Positions 25,389-34,183 of a stretch of DNA of 64,000 bases are shown here, one piece after another. Where the stretch lies: contig NKIR01000005.1 of assembly GCA_002255985.1 (NCBI GenBank), positions 119,259 through 183,258 of the forward strand. Direction: 5' to 3'. Under the pieces are notes generated by a model, which ran no database searches, had not been told where the DNA came from, and was given only the letters and a program-made list of their open reading frames with translations. Position 1 is the first letter of the stretch; every line of letters begins with the position of its first letter. This stretch comes from Sphingomonadaceae bacterium PASS1 (lineage in GTDB: Bacteria > Pseudomonadota > Alphaproteobacteria > Sphingomonadales > Sphingomonadaceae). The position numbers were made by a program, and so were the translations under genes.

Positions 25389-27206
25389 TTGAATGCGCAG
25401 ATCATGAAACAGAAACAGCCCACAAACTTTCGTGACGCCCCTTTCCGCGAGGCGCAGTTTATGCCGGTCGCGCTTGATGTCGAGCGGCGGGACAATGGAA
25501 CAGTGATCTTACGTAGCCGGGTTGAGCTTGGGGAGTATGAAACTAATTTGGCTTTGGCCTTTGCCAAAGCTGCAGAGCGTTGCGGAGCGAAGCCTGCCAT
25601 AGCCGTGCGGAACTCACACCAAAACTGGGAGTATACGAGTTACGCCGCCCTGAAGCATTCGGTCGATGCTGCCACCCAGTGGCTGATAGATAACGTCCCG
25701 CATGGCGGCGTTATGGTAATGATGACACCCAATGGTTTGACCGCAGCAACCATGACGTTCGCCGCTTATGCTGCCGGTGTTATCTTATGCCCGGTGAGCA
25801 CTACCTTCGGCCTGACTGGCGGAGATCATGTGCGTCTGCGGCATGTCTTGGCCAAAACGCAACCTGACGTTATTGTTCTGGACAACAATCCGAAGTTGGC
25901 AGCAGCGGTCGTATCCTGCGCGGGCGATGACGTTGCCATCATCATAGCAGATACGCAGATGGTAAACCGGAAGGCTTTTTCCCTATCAAGCGTTTTGGCA
26001 ACCACGCCGACATCTGCCGTCGTGGACGCTATCGCAAATATCGATCCTGAGAATACCGTATCGTATATGCTGACATCGGGATCGACCGGTCTGCCCAAAA
26101 TTGTTCCGCAGTCCATGGCTGCAACGGCGGCATGCGGGCAGCAAGCTCTGGTAGCCATTGGTAGGGCGGCAGACTGGGGTGGGGTGATTGTAGACTGGCT
26201 GCCTTGGCATCATGCCGCAGGTGCTTCTGTTCTGCGATCGACCCTTCTGCAAGGCGGAACGCTTTATGTGGATGACGGGAAACCGCTACCAGGACTTTTT
26301 GATCAAACAATCCGCAACTTACGTGAAATTCCAATAGCCTATTTCAGCAATGTGCCGCTAGGCTATTCCATGCTCGTCGAGGCAATGGAGCATGACCCAG
26401 TATTGCGTCGGACCTTTTTCAGCAAAATGCGCTTGATGCTCTATGGCGGCGCAGGGCTGCAGCAACATGTATTCGACCGCCTACAGGCATTTGCAGTCGC
26501 AGAGACGGGCCATCGCATCCATATGACGACGGGTTATGGCATGACCGAGACCGTCACTGGGTGTATGGTTATTCATTACCCGACAGAACAAGTGGGGATC
26601 GGCCTTCCGACACCCGGGCTTGAGGTGAAGCTTGTGCCTCAGGATGCACGGTTCGCAGTAAGACTGCGCGGTCCCAATATCATGCGCGGCTATCTGGACG
26701 AACCGCAAAAAAACATGGAAGTGTTCGATGAAGAGGGTTTTTACCGAACTGGCGACCTGGCGGTGTTCAGCGACGCAAACAACCCGGAGAAGGGACTTGT
26801 GTTTGCTGGACGCCAGTCTGAAGAGTTTAAGCTGTCAAATGGCACATGGGTCTATGGCGGGAGCCTGCGGGCAGCGCTTCTGGAAGCATTGGATCCTCTC
26901 GTAAGTGATGTTGTGCTTTGCGATGATGACCGCGAATTTCTGACTCTTCTGGCATGGCCTACTGCGCATGCTGCCGACCAACCTCTCGCAAGCATCGTCA
27001 ACCGATTGCGCGAGTTCAACCGCACAAAACAGGGTGCTTCTGCTATCATCCGCCGTGTCGCATTGCTAGATTTGCCGCCTAATGTCGATGCCCAAGAAAT
27101 TTCGGATAAGGGTACGATCAATCGGCGGGCAGTGATCGACGGTCGTCATGAAATCGTATCGCGCCTTTATGCCGCGCAACCTGATGACGGCATTGGTATT
27201 GTCTGA
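25389..27206 (+). CDS. Feruloyl-CoA synthase-like AMP-forming ligase
   Basis: A 605-residue ANL enzyme. Motifs are MLTSGSTGLPKIVPQS, TGYGMTETV, YRTGDLAVF and the C-terminal ISDKGTINRRAV, where lysine plus N-R-R resembles the feruloyl-CoA synthase branch and differs from ordinary acyl-CoA ligases. Feruloyl-CoA synthases activate hydroxycinnamic acids from lignin. The TTG at 25389 is the longest start; ATG 25404 is equally possible and neither has a clear ribosome site, which suggests coupling to the upstream genes. No enoyl-CoA hydratase/aldolase or vanillin dehydrogenase gene is near, so the substrate may not be ferulate itself. Confidence 0.85.
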   Translation: MNAQIMKQKQPTNFRDAPFREAQFMPVALDVERRDNGTVILRSRVELGEYETNLALAFAKAAERCGAKPAIAVRNSHQNWEYTSYAALKHSVDAATQWLIDNVPHGGVMVMMTPNGLTAATMTFAAYAAGVILCPVSTTFGLTGGDHVRLRHVLAKTQPDVIVLDNNPKLAAAVVSCAGDDVAIIIADTQMVNRKAFSLSSVLATTPTSAVVDAIANIDPENTVSYMLTSGSTGLPKIVPQSMAATAACGQQALVAIGRAADWGGVIVDWLPWHHAAGASVLRSTLLQGGTLYVDDGKPLPGLFDQTIRNLREIPIAYFSNVPLGYSMLVEAMEHDPVLRRTFFSKMRLMLYGGAGLQQHVFDRLQAFAVAETGHRIHMTTGYGMTETVTGCMVIHYPTEQVGIGLPTPGLEVKLVPQDARFAVRLRGPNIMRGYLDEPQKNMEVFDEEGFYRTGDLAVFSDANNPEKGLVFAGRQSEEFKLSNGTWVYGGSLRAALLEALDPLVSDVVLCDDDREFLTLLAWPTAHAADQPLASIVNRLREFNRTKQGASAIIRRVALLDLPPNVDAQEISDKGTINRRAVIDGRHEIVSRLYAAQPDDGIGIV

Positions 27207-27226
27207 TTGTTTTGGGGAGACATTAT

Positions 27227-28021
27227 ATGGCAGTAACTGAGATACTCATCATCAACGCACTGGTTCTGGCGGTCTGTTTTGCAATGTTGTGGCTCATCAG
27301 CCTCAGGACGCGGGACGTTACCCCGGTTGACAGTTTTTGGGCTCTTGGGATGGTGGTCATGGGGCTCACGACCTATGCACAATCGACTGGAGCGCCCGAT
27401 CGCAAGTTGTTGTTGCTTACGTTATGCGCGATCTGGGGCCTACGCCTGGGTATTTATATGCTGCGCCGATGGAAAATGCACGGGCCTGATCGCCGTTATC
27501 AGACGATGCTCGGCAAGGCCGAAAGCCAAAAAGGATGGGGCTTTGCACAGTCGTCGCTGCGAATGGTGTATCTGATACAGGCACCATTGTTATTTGTCGT
27601 ATGCTTACCTGTCCAACTGGGCCAGATTGACGCAGAGCCAACGGTTGGGATCATTGGGTATTTCGGTGCGGGTTTGACAGTGGCGGGAATCTTGTTTGAA
27701 TCCATTGGTGATTGGCAGCTGGCAAAATTCAAAGCGAACCCCGCCAATGACGGCTTGGTAATGGACAAGGGTCTGTGGCGTTACACGCGGCACCCGAACT
27801 ATTTCGGGGATGCCTGTGTATGGTGGGGGCTTTTCGCAGTCGCTTGTGAAACGCCGACTGGTATCTGGGCCTTACCAGGGCCCCTCCTCCTCACCTGGAC
27901 GCTCACAAAATGGTCTGGCGTGCCTACCATTGAAAACCGGATGATACGCAAAAAGCCTGGCTATGATGCTTATGTGCGTCGCACGTCCGCGTTTGTTCCC
28001 TGGTTCCCCAAGCGCGATTAA
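27227..28021 (+). CDS. DUF1295 membrane protein (steroid 5-alpha-reductase-like)
   Basis: A 264-residue protein with about six membrane helices and the C-terminal signature GLWRYTRHPNYFGDACVWWG that defines the DUF1295/steroid-reductase-like and isoprenylcysteine methyltransferase-like fold. Members are thought to reduce or modify lipids, with NADPH bound near the RHPNY motif; the true substrate is unknown. ATG 27227 follows a GGGGAG site. It is the last gene of the operon starting at 22938 and shares four bases of its stop with the convergent gene at 28018. Its presence supports a terpenoid or steroid-like substrate for the island. Confidence 0.85.
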   Translation: MAVTEILIINALVLAVCFAMLWLISLRTRDVTPVDSFWALGMVVMGLTTYAQSTGAPDRKLLLLTLCAIWGLRLGIYMLRRWKMHGPDRRYQTMLGKAESQKGWGFAQSSLRMVYLIQAPLLFVVCLPVQLGQIDAEPTVGIIGYFGAGLTVAGILFESIGDWQLAKFKANPANDGLVMDKGLWRYTRHPNYFGDACVWWGLFAVACETPTGIWALPGPLLLTWTLTKWSGVPTIENRMIRKKPGYDAYVRRTSAFVPWFPKRD

Positions 28022-28404
28022 CGACCAAAAACCCGCAACGCACCACTCTCTGCAGAATCAATATACTCGTCGAGTCGCGTTATTAGTCCGTGTTCGATGC
28101 GCACTACTACGCATGCTGACATTTTCCAGGGCGTCCCGTCGGGAAGCGTTGCTTCAAGCACATGTTGTTGCAAGAACCCATCTTTCAACGCTTCGCGGCG
28201 TACTACCCGGTAATTGCGATCAGGTAGTTTCGCTATAAACCAATCCAGAATCGCCATATTTTGGTCGACAGTCTGTTCAATATTGTCGGTATTGTGCCAA
28301 AGTTTGGCGTCAGGTGCATAACAAGCGCGAACCGTTGCTACATCACCGCTTTGGATTGCACCGACGAATTTTGCGGCAAAGTCGAGTATTTCCTGTTCTG
28401 TCAT
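28018..28404 (-). CDS. NTF2/SnoaL-like protein
   Basis: A 128-residue single-domain protein with the NTF2 pattern: ILDFAAKFVGAIQSGDVATVRACYAPDAKLWHN, then strands ending ACVVVRIEHGLITRLDEYIDSAESGAL. ATG 28404 after GAAAGG is preferred over ATG 28431. Active-site residues of limonene epoxide hydrolase are not clearly kept, apart from a late Asp in LDEYIDSA. It is downstream of the dehydrogenase-like gene at 28450 and probably in the same operon. One of four NTF2-like proteins in the window. Confidence 0.8.
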   Translation of the reverse strand: MTEQEILDFAAKFVGAIQSGDVATVRACYAPDAKLWHNTDNIEQTVDQNMAILDWFIAKLPDRNYRVVRREALKDGFLQQHVLEATLPDGTPWKMSACVVVRIEHGLITRLDEYIDSAESGALRVFGR

Positions 28405-28449
28405 TAGTGGCCTTTCTTCTTTCGCTTCCATTGTTAAGACTTGGTCTGT

Positions 28450-29496
28450 CTACTTGAAATGTGCACGCCATGCAGCGGGGGGCTGGTAAGCGAACAGCCC
28501 CGGCGCAGCTGCAACAACATCAGGAATGGCGCGGATCGCAACCGCGACCGTGGCGTCTGATAGCGCGCGTGAGGGCGGTGCGGCTGGGTCAGCCTCACTT
28601 ATATCGACACGCATATTGATATTAGGACGGCCCGTAATGTCCACAGTCCAGTGGCCAACATCGGCACCGCCATGCAGGTTAGGGTCGGCGGTCCACAGGA
28701 TGGAGAGCGACAATAAAACGCCATTGACCATTTCGCAGTTCCAGCGCCATTGCGTCGCCGCAACGGTGCCCTTTGCAATTGGACCAGCTGTTATTACCAT
28801 GTCCGCTGGCGCAAGCGTCAGTTGATGATCAGGCAGAATTCTCTGAACCTCTGTTCCCATCGCATAAGCCGAAAAGTACAAAACCTCACTGAACAATGCC
28901 GTGTAAAGATTCGCAAGAGGACCTGCACGAATGTCACTTTGGGCCGGGTCAGTTCCAAGCCCCATCAGTCCGAAAACAAATTCTGGTGACGCCATAGCCG
29001 ACGCGTCGACCATTTCGCGCACGTCTATTTTCTCCAGATCCGCGCACAACGCTGTAGCTGCAAGAGCGAGTCGTTCGACTATAAGGCCTGGGTTTACGCC
29101 GACACCGGCAAGCGTTGTACCACCCGCGAGGCACGCCTTATGCAAGCGACCCGCATAATCCACTCCTTGCGCGGCTGGCCAATGGAAACCAGCCGTGGAA
29201 ATGACATTTTTTCCCGACTCAAGCAGGCGCACCACGTCATTGACCAGTGCGTCATAAGGTAAGGTTATGCGCGGCGTGTGGATAACCACATCGGCATCCG
29301 TCGCAAGAATATCTTCAATGAGATTAGTAGCGAGAATGCCCGTTTCAGGACGTCGGGCCAATTGCCCGGCATCCATACCGACCTTAAGGGGATTATATAC
29401 AAAAACACCCGTAAGCGCGATGTCAGGATGATCGACAATGCGCCGAAGCGATGTTCGCCCCATAGAGCCGGTAGCCCATTGTACGGCACGAATCAT
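28450..29496 (-). CDS. NAD(P)-binding dehydrogenase of the DapB/diaminopentanoate dehydrogenase type
   Basis: A 348-residue protein with an N-terminal dinucleotide fold (RAVQWATGSMGRTSLRRIVDHPDIALTGVFVYNP) and a second domain holding GVGVNPGLIVERLALAA. It matches the family that includes 2,4-diaminopentanoate dehydrogenase and dihydrodipicolinate-reductase-like oxidoreductases found in steroid and terpenoid catabolic clusters. Cofactor binding is well supported, the substrate is not. It is the first gene of a short minus-strand operon, divergent from the NTF2-like gene at 29731; the shared promoter region carries motif B. Confidence 0.8.
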   Translation of the reverse strand: MIRAVQWATGSMGRTSLRRIVDHPDIALTGVFVYNPLKVGMDAGQLARRPETGILATNLIEDILATDADVVIHTPRITLPYDALVNDVVRLLESGKNVISTAGFHWPAAQGVDYAGRLHKACLAGGTTLAGVGVNPGLIVERLALAATALCADLEKIDVREMVDASAMASPEFVFGLMGLGTDPAQSDIRAGPLANLYTALFSEVLYFSAYAMGTEVQRILPDHQLTLAPADMVITAGPIAKGTVAATQWRWNCEMVNGVLLSLSILWTADPNLHGGADVGHWTVDITGRPNINMRVDISEADPAAPPSRALSDATVAVAIRAIPDVVAAAPGLFAYQPPAAWRAHFK

Positions 29497-29674
29497 CGGG
29501 TGTTTCTCATGTTGAACACCTTTTGCTTGGTCTCACCGTGGCTATTGTTTCAATTAAAAATCGTGCCAAAGCTAGCGGTGGCGGACAAGGATGATATGCA
29601 ACCATAATTGTGACCTCCAATCCGTTTACGTCTGCTTGACATAATCATCGATTGCTCTCAAAGGTCAACATAAT

Positions 29675-29691
29675 AGTTCGATTATGCAAGT
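29675..29691 (-). promoter_or_regulatory. Shared operator motif B
   Basis: Read on the minus strand this is ACTTGCATAATCGAACT, differing from the site at 36647 in one of 17 bases. It lies in the divergent promoter region between the dehydrogenase-like gene (29496) and the NTF2-like gene (29731), 40 bases before the latter's start. Confidence 0.65.
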
Positions 29692-29730
29692 TTGTGTGAA
29701 TATAGAAATCCCAACTATAAAGGGCTAATT

Positions 29731-30246
29731 ATGGCGTATTGGCTTAAACATATTGCCGCAGCCCTAATGCTGGTAGGGGGCGCGGTAAGTGCCTCAGCCG
29801 AAGCGGCAAATACACAAGAAACGCAGGAGCAACCTATGACGGCCGACCCCAAAATTGAAGTTGTCCAGGATATGATCGAGGCTTGGAATACCCGAAACTG
29901 GCAACGCGTTGGCGACTTGTTCACTGAGGATGGCATTCTGCATTCGATGATGAATGATCCTATTGTCGGCCGCAAAACGATAAGCGCCCGAATTTCGGCT
30001 ATGGGTGCGGGCATTTCCTCAATCACTTTGCACATCCGCAACATCGGAAGGGTCGGCGACGTCGTCATTATCGAGCGGGTCGATGAATTCGTCTACAATG
30101 GTCACGAGGGTAAGGTGCCGGTGGTCGGCGTTCTCGTGGTTGAGGGTGACAAGATTAAGGAATGGCGGGAATATTATGATCATGCGCAGCTGTCCAGCGC
30201 GATGGGTCTTTCGTCACATGCTACTAAGCCAACATCTTCCCAATGA
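29731..30246 (+). CDS. Exported limonene-epoxide-hydrolase-like protein
   Basis: A 171-residue protein with a signal peptide (MAYWLKHIAAALMLVGGAVSASAEA) and one NTF2-fold domain. The active-site set of limonene-1,2-epoxide hydrolase appears conserved: Arg and Asp in IIERVDEF and the second Asp in EWREYYDHA. It may therefore hydrolyse an epoxide in the periplasm without a covalent intermediate. ATG 29731 is chosen because AAAGGG precedes it and the signal peptide starts there; an upstream start at 29692 would add 13 residues. It is followed by an SDR gene in the same direction. Confidence 0.82.
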   Translation: MAYWLKHIAAALMLVGGAVSASAEAANTQETQEQPMTADPKIEVVQDMIEAWNTRNWQRVGDLFTEDGILHSMMNDPIVGRKTISARISAMGAGISSITLHIRNIGRVGDVVIIERVDEFVYNGHEGKVPVVGVLVVEGDKIKEWREYYDHAQLSSAMGLSSHATKPTSSQ

Positions 30247-30315
30247 TGCCAGCTTTCGATGCCCCAAGGCAATGGCACGCAAGGCAAACGACGTAACAAT
30301 ATAAGGACATGATAC

Positions 30316-31059
30316 ATGAAAATTGAAGGTTCTGTTGCCTTAGTAACCGGAGGAAATCGTGGGATCGGCCAAGGGTTTGTTGAGGAATTGCTGGAGCAAG
30401 GTGCAGCTCATGTTTATATTTGTTCACGGACACTTGCAGATGGCGAAGCTCTTGCGGCACGGGACCCTGCGCGGCTTACCGCAATCGAACTCGATGTAAC
30501 CCGTGAAGATCAAGTAGCTGCGGCTGCGGCGCGATGTACCGATGTCAATTTGCTTGTAAATAACGCTGGTTCTTATGGCATGACAACATTGATGACCGCC
30601 CCAGACTTAGGAGCTCTGCGTACTGAAATTGAAACGAACTGTGTCGCAATGATCTCTATGGTGCGCGCATTCGCGCCTGCTCTTAAAGCCAATGGCGGCG
30701 GCGCCGTTGTCAACGTGCTATCGGCCGGAGCTATTGTAGCCGTGCCCGTTATGGGCGGCTACAGCCCTTCTAAATTCGCTGCACGGGCAGCATCAACTTG
30801 CCTGCGCGCTGAGCTCGCCCCACAAGGTACGCATGTCGCCGCCCTGATTGTCGGTTCAGTTGATACCCGTATGTCGGAACATATAACGGGTCGCGTCAAA
30901 GCAACGCCCCGCGACATCGCCCGCGCAGGCATAATTGCCGTGCGCCACAATATTGATGAACATGATACAGATCCTCACGCGATAGAGGTTCGGGCATTTA
31001 CTGCGCGGGATCCCCATGGTTTTGCGGCTTCAATGGCTAAACCTTTTTTATCAGCTTGA
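30316..31059 (+). CDS. Short-chain dehydrogenase/reductase
   Basis: A 247-residue classical SDR. The nucleotide-binding motif is TGGNRGIG, the NNAG motif is LLVNNAGSYG, and the catalytic Ser, Tyr and Lys lie in VLSAGAIVAVPVMGGYSPSK. An arginine after the first strand (CSRT) suggests NADP preference. It would interconvert an alcohol and a ketone on the pathway substrate. Ribosome site AAGGA nine bases before the ATG. Likely co-transcribed with the preceding NTF2-like gene (69-base gap). Confidence 0.88.
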   Translation: MKIEGSVALVTGGNRGIGQGFVEELLEQGAAHVYICSRTLADGEALAARDPARLTAIELDVTREDQVAAAAARCTDVNLLVNNAGSYGMTTLMTAPDLGALRTEIETNCVAMISMVRAFAPALKANGGGAVVNVLSAGAIVAVPVMGGYSPSKFAARAASTCLRAELAPQGTHVAALIVGSVDTRMSEHITGRVKATPRDIARAGIIAVRHNIDEHDTDPHAIEVRAFTARDPHGFAASMAKPFLSA

Positions 31060-31062
31060 TGG

Positions 31063-31092
31063 AAAAAACTAGAGCAGATTACTCTGCTCTAG
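31063..31092 (-). terminator. Intrinsic terminator for the minus-strand NTF2-like gene
   Basis: CTAGAGCAG (31069-31077) pairs with CTGCTCTAG (31084-31092). On the minus strand the stem is followed by six T residues, so it ends transcription of the gene whose stop is at 31095. It may also slow transcription from the SDR gene on the other strand. Confidence 0.8.
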
Positions 31093-31094
31093 AG

Positions 31095-31625
31095 TCATAT
31101 TGATGGCCGGGAGATCATCTCTTTCAGCTCGTCGGTAATCGGTGCGCCATCCTTCATCTCGGAGCTGATACGGCCATCAAAATATTCGCGCCACTCGCTG
31201 ACCAACTTACCTCGGAAAACGAATACACCGGCATAAGGTATCACGATATGCCGTCCTGACTTAGTCCAAAACTCATCCACACCCTCGACGAATATCCGAT
31301 CTTGTGTTTCCACCGCATCGAACATCCGCCAAGCACTAGTTTCGATTACGGGAGCCATGGTTTCTAACACCGCGCGCATGGCAGCCTTACCCTTTACAGC
31401 AGGCCGGTAACCACTGGTGTTTCTCCATACAATGTCATCGGTCACATGCGCTAGCACGGCCTCGACGTCGTGGTTGTGCCAGCCGGTGATGATCGCCTTC
31501 AATGTTTCGAGCATATGCTCTCTCCTATTTTTGCCGGCAATCGCCGGGCTGGCACTTGCCAAAATGGCAACACCTGCCGCAGCAATGACGGAGCGGCGTG
31601 TAGTTAATGCCATCGGTTGGTTCAT
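31095..31625 (-). CDS. Tat-exported NTF2/limonene-epoxide-hydrolase-like protein
   Basis: A 176-residue protein whose N-terminus (LTTRRSVIAAAGVAILASASPAIA) is a twin-arginine signal, so it is exported folded. The NTF2-fold domain follows (LKAIITGWHNHDVEAVLAHVTDDIVW ... IFVEGVDEFW ... VSEWREYFDGR). Two of the three epoxide hydrolase residues (both Asp) are kept; the Arg position is Gly. Ribosome site AGGAACAG. It lies 63 bases after the TonB receptor gene and is probably transcribed with it, linking it to substrate uptake. Confidence 0.82.
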   Translation of the reverse strand: MNQPMALTTRRSVIAAAGVAILASASPAIAGKNRREHMLETLKAIITGWHNHDVEAVLAHVTDDIVWRNTSGYRPAVKGKAAMRAVLETMAPVIETSAWRMFDAVETQDRIFVEGVDEFWTKSGRHIVIPYAGVFVFRGKLVSEWREYFDGRISSEMKDGAPITDELKEMISRPSI

Positions 31626-31655
31626 AATCTGTTCCTAGCAATCTGAGACAAAGAT

Positions 31656-31680
31656 GGCCGGAGCAACTCTTGCCCCGGCC
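31656..31680 (-). terminator. GC-rich hairpin between TonB receptor and NTF2-like gene
   Basis: GGCCGG pairs with CCGGCC, extended by GCAA with TTGC around a three-base loop. No clear U-run on the minus strand, so read-through into the downstream gene is likely; it may set the ratio of the two products. Confidence 0.5.
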
Positions 31681-31688
31681 GCCTCACA

Positions 31689-34001
31689 TTAGAACTTAGC
31701 ACTTAACTCCAAACCATAGGTCCGCGGTGGTGCATATGAGGACATTTCATCATGGAAAAACACAATGATGTTCGTGCGGTAGAGCTTATTGGTCATGTTC
31801 TTAGCAAAAGCCGACAAGCTCCAATTTTTGTTGGGCAGGTTAAGAGTGGCGCGTCCGTCAAGCGTGCCGTAGCCTTCTTCCCAAGTGGTATTTTCGGGCG
31901 CCCAAGGCATTCTGCCTTGATAGCGATATGCCAATCTCAGGGTCAGCGCATCTTCCCAGCTGCCAGAGCCGATGGATGCCTCGGCGCCTACCGCGATCTG
32001 GAATTTTGGCGTCCGCTGAAGCTCCTTGCCGGTGTTGTCTACGCCAGCAAAGGTGAAGCTATCATAAGTGGCATCAAGATAGGTGCCGTTGAGCCAAGCC
32101 CGCAATTGTGGTGTCGGCGCGAATTGAAGATCGGACTCAATACCCTTGATGCTCGCACTCGCCGCGTTACTGATGATGTTGCAAAGGCAAGATGCTAATG
32201 TCTGCTGAACTTGCAGGTTTTTGTATTTCATCATGAAAAGTGCAGAGTTCCAGCGCACAGTGCGATCGAACAATTCCGCCTTGTAACCAACTTCATAGTT
32301 GGTGACATTTTCAGGTTCATATGCGGTATTGGCCGCAACGTCCTTCGACGCATTGTTTTGGAAACCACCGCCTTTGAACCCACGGGAGATAGTGGCATAT
32401 GCCATCATGTCGTCATTGGGTGTCCATGTCAAAGTCGCTTGCGGCGTCCATGCGTCCCACGATTTCCCATAAGGCGTGTTGAAGGGGACCGTTAAGGGAG
32501 TTAGCGGCGCGGTGTCGGTGGGCTTGTAACGGTCGCCCGTTGCAACGACGATACCTTGCTGATTTCCAGTCTTGCTATCGTGGGTATAGCGGACACCGCC
32601 GTCCAATTTGAGCGTGTCACTGAAACGATAAGTAAGCTGGCCAAATACCGCATAATCTTCGTTATGTCCGGCATCAATCCAGTGAGATTCACCGCTCAGT
32701 GTTGGAAGAACAAGCGATTCACCCCAGAAGCGGTTACGTTGTGTCACGTTGCTCTTCAGGTAGAAAGCGCCAACGATCCAGTTGAGTTTTGCGCTTTCAT
32801 CGGTGGATTGCACACGGAACTCTTGGGTAAAGAAATTACCCTTTTCACGGAAGTTAACAGGTTCGGCAAAAAGCAAACTTGACCCAACGCTCGCGAGCTC
32901 TGTCGCCGTCAAATTGAAACCATTGTCCGGTCCAAGGCCGGTCTGATCGTACAATGTAAAGGCTTCGTTGTTGCGATAACCGGTGTTGCTTGTCACCTTA
33001 ATGGACTGACCTAATTCTTTTTCCAGCTTCAGAATGAGGCTATAATTGTCGCGCGTAGCGGCCTGTGGGGTTGGAGCTGCGTCGCCTTTAAATTGCGGCC
33101 ACACTGGGAAGCTCTCGCGTGGGCCAAGGGTCCTGCCAAGCCGCTGGCTGATAAGCTTGCGTGTTCCCGACCAAATGGTAGCGCCGGGGGGGCTTGTAGG
33201 GCTTTCAACGCCAACGCGGTTAACGCCGTCATCACTGGTTTGCGAGTAATCCGCAATGAACAGAGCATTGAAACCTGAACCTGCTGGTTCATAGGCCAAT
33301 TGGAAGCGCGCTTGCGTGGAGTCCAAATTTTCCACATCTACATTATGTAGGATATCCCGGGCATAACCAGAATGATTGATCGACTGAAAGGAAATGCGGC
33401 CAGAAATGTCGTCTGTTATGGCCCCGTTGATAAATCCATTAAATTGTCGAAGGCTATAGTTGCCAATGGCAGCCGTAACGGCACCCGAAAATTCCTGAGT
33501 TGGCTTGTTGCTAATGATATTTACTGCACCACCTGCAACGTTTTTCCCTAGCAGTACGCCTTGTGGCCCGCGCACAACTTCGATCCGCGCCACATCGTAA
33601 AAGGCCGTGTTTAGGACCCCGGAGCGTGCGACGTAAACATCGTCAACAAAAGTTGAGACAGATTGGTCGGCGGTAGGCCCCGTCAAACGCGTATTCACAA
33701 CACCACGAATGTTAATCTCATTAGCCTGTGGCGAGTTTGCGGTGAACGAAATGCCCGTCATGGATTGGGCCAAATCGTTAATCGAAAGGACCCGATCTTT
33801 CGCCAGTGTCGCGCCTGTTATGGCTGAAATCGCCAATGGTGCGTCTTGCACATTTTCTTCACGCTTTTGCGCGGTCACAACAATCTCTTCGAGATTAGTA
33901 GCTTTAGTTGTATTTGTTTGGGCAACTGCCGCGGCAGGTAATGCTAAGCCAGCGCCAAGCATTGCTAGTGCTGATGATGTTTGTAAAAACTTCAGTTTCA
34001 T
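31689..34001 (-). CDS. TonB-dependent outer-membrane receptor
   Basis: A 770-residue receptor that imports a substrate across the outer membrane using TonB energy. Signal peptide (MKLKFLQTSSALAMLGAGLALPAAAVAQ), TonB box EEIVVTAQKR, plug domain at about 50-170 (NINIRGV-like segment and RIEVVRGPQGVLLGKNVAGGAVNI), then a beta-barrel ending in an aromatic-rich strand, YGLELSAKF. The sequence style matches the large sphingomonad receptors linked to catabolism of aromatic or terpenoid compounds rather than siderophore receptors. Its promoter carries two inverted copies of the island motif. Substrate unknown. Confidence 0.92.
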   Translation of the reverse strand: MKLKFLQTSSALAMLGAGLALPAAAVAQTNTTKATNLEEIVVTAQKREENVQDAPLAISAITGATLAKDRVLSINDLAQSMTGISFTANSPQANEINIRGVVNTRLTGPTADQSVSTFVDDVYVARSGVLNTAFYDVARIEVVRGPQGVLLGKNVAGGAVNIISNKPTQEFSGAVTAAIGNYSLRQFNGFINGAITDDISGRISFQSINHSGYARDILHNVDVENLDSTQARFQLAYEPAGSGFNALFIADYSQTSDDGVNRVGVESPTSPPGATIWSGTRKLISQRLGRTLGPRESFPVWPQFKGDAAPTPQAATRDNYSLILKLEKELGQSIKVTSNTGYRNNEAFTLYDQTGLGPDNGFNLTATELASVGSSLLFAEPVNFREKGNFFTQEFRVQSTDESAKLNWIVGAFYLKSNVTQRNRFWGESLVLPTLSGESHWIDAGHNEDYAVFGQLTYRFSDTLKLDGGVRYTHDSKTGNQQGIVVATGDRYKPTDTAPLTPLTVPFNTPYGKSWDAWTPQATLTWTPNDDMMAYATISRGFKGGGFQNNASKDVAANTAYEPENVTNYEVGYKAELFDRTVRWNSALFMMKYKNLQVQQTLASCLCNIISNAASASIKGIESDLQFAPTPQLRAWLNGTYLDATYDSFTFAGVDNTGKELQRTPKFQIAVGAEASIGSGSWEDALTLRLAYRYQGRMPWAPENTTWEEGYGTLDGRATLNLPNKNWSLSAFAKNMTNKLYRTNIIVFFHDEMSSYAPPRTYGLELSAKF

Positions 34002-34045
34002 AATCCCCTCCCAAGGTAAAAATGACTCAATCTTTCCGTCGAATC

Positions 34046-34101
34046 ACTTGCATAACCAAACTTAGAGGACCGTTATGCGACAATAGTTTTATTGTGCAAG
34101 T
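34046..34101. promoter_or_regulatory. Shared operator motifs C and D, inverted pair
   Basis: ACTTGCATAACCAAACT (34046-34062) and, on the opposite strand, ACTTGCACAATAAAACT (34085-34101) agree in 14 of 17 positions and face each other across 22 bases. They lie 45-100 bases upstream of the TonB receptor start, a typical place for a dimer or tetramer of a regulator. Confidence 0.65.
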
Positions 34102-34183
34102 GATTAATTGTCACGGGTTAGACCTCCCTAAGCTAAAGCAAAAATTGCCGCCGTCGGCATCCTTGTAACAGTGCAGCATAATG

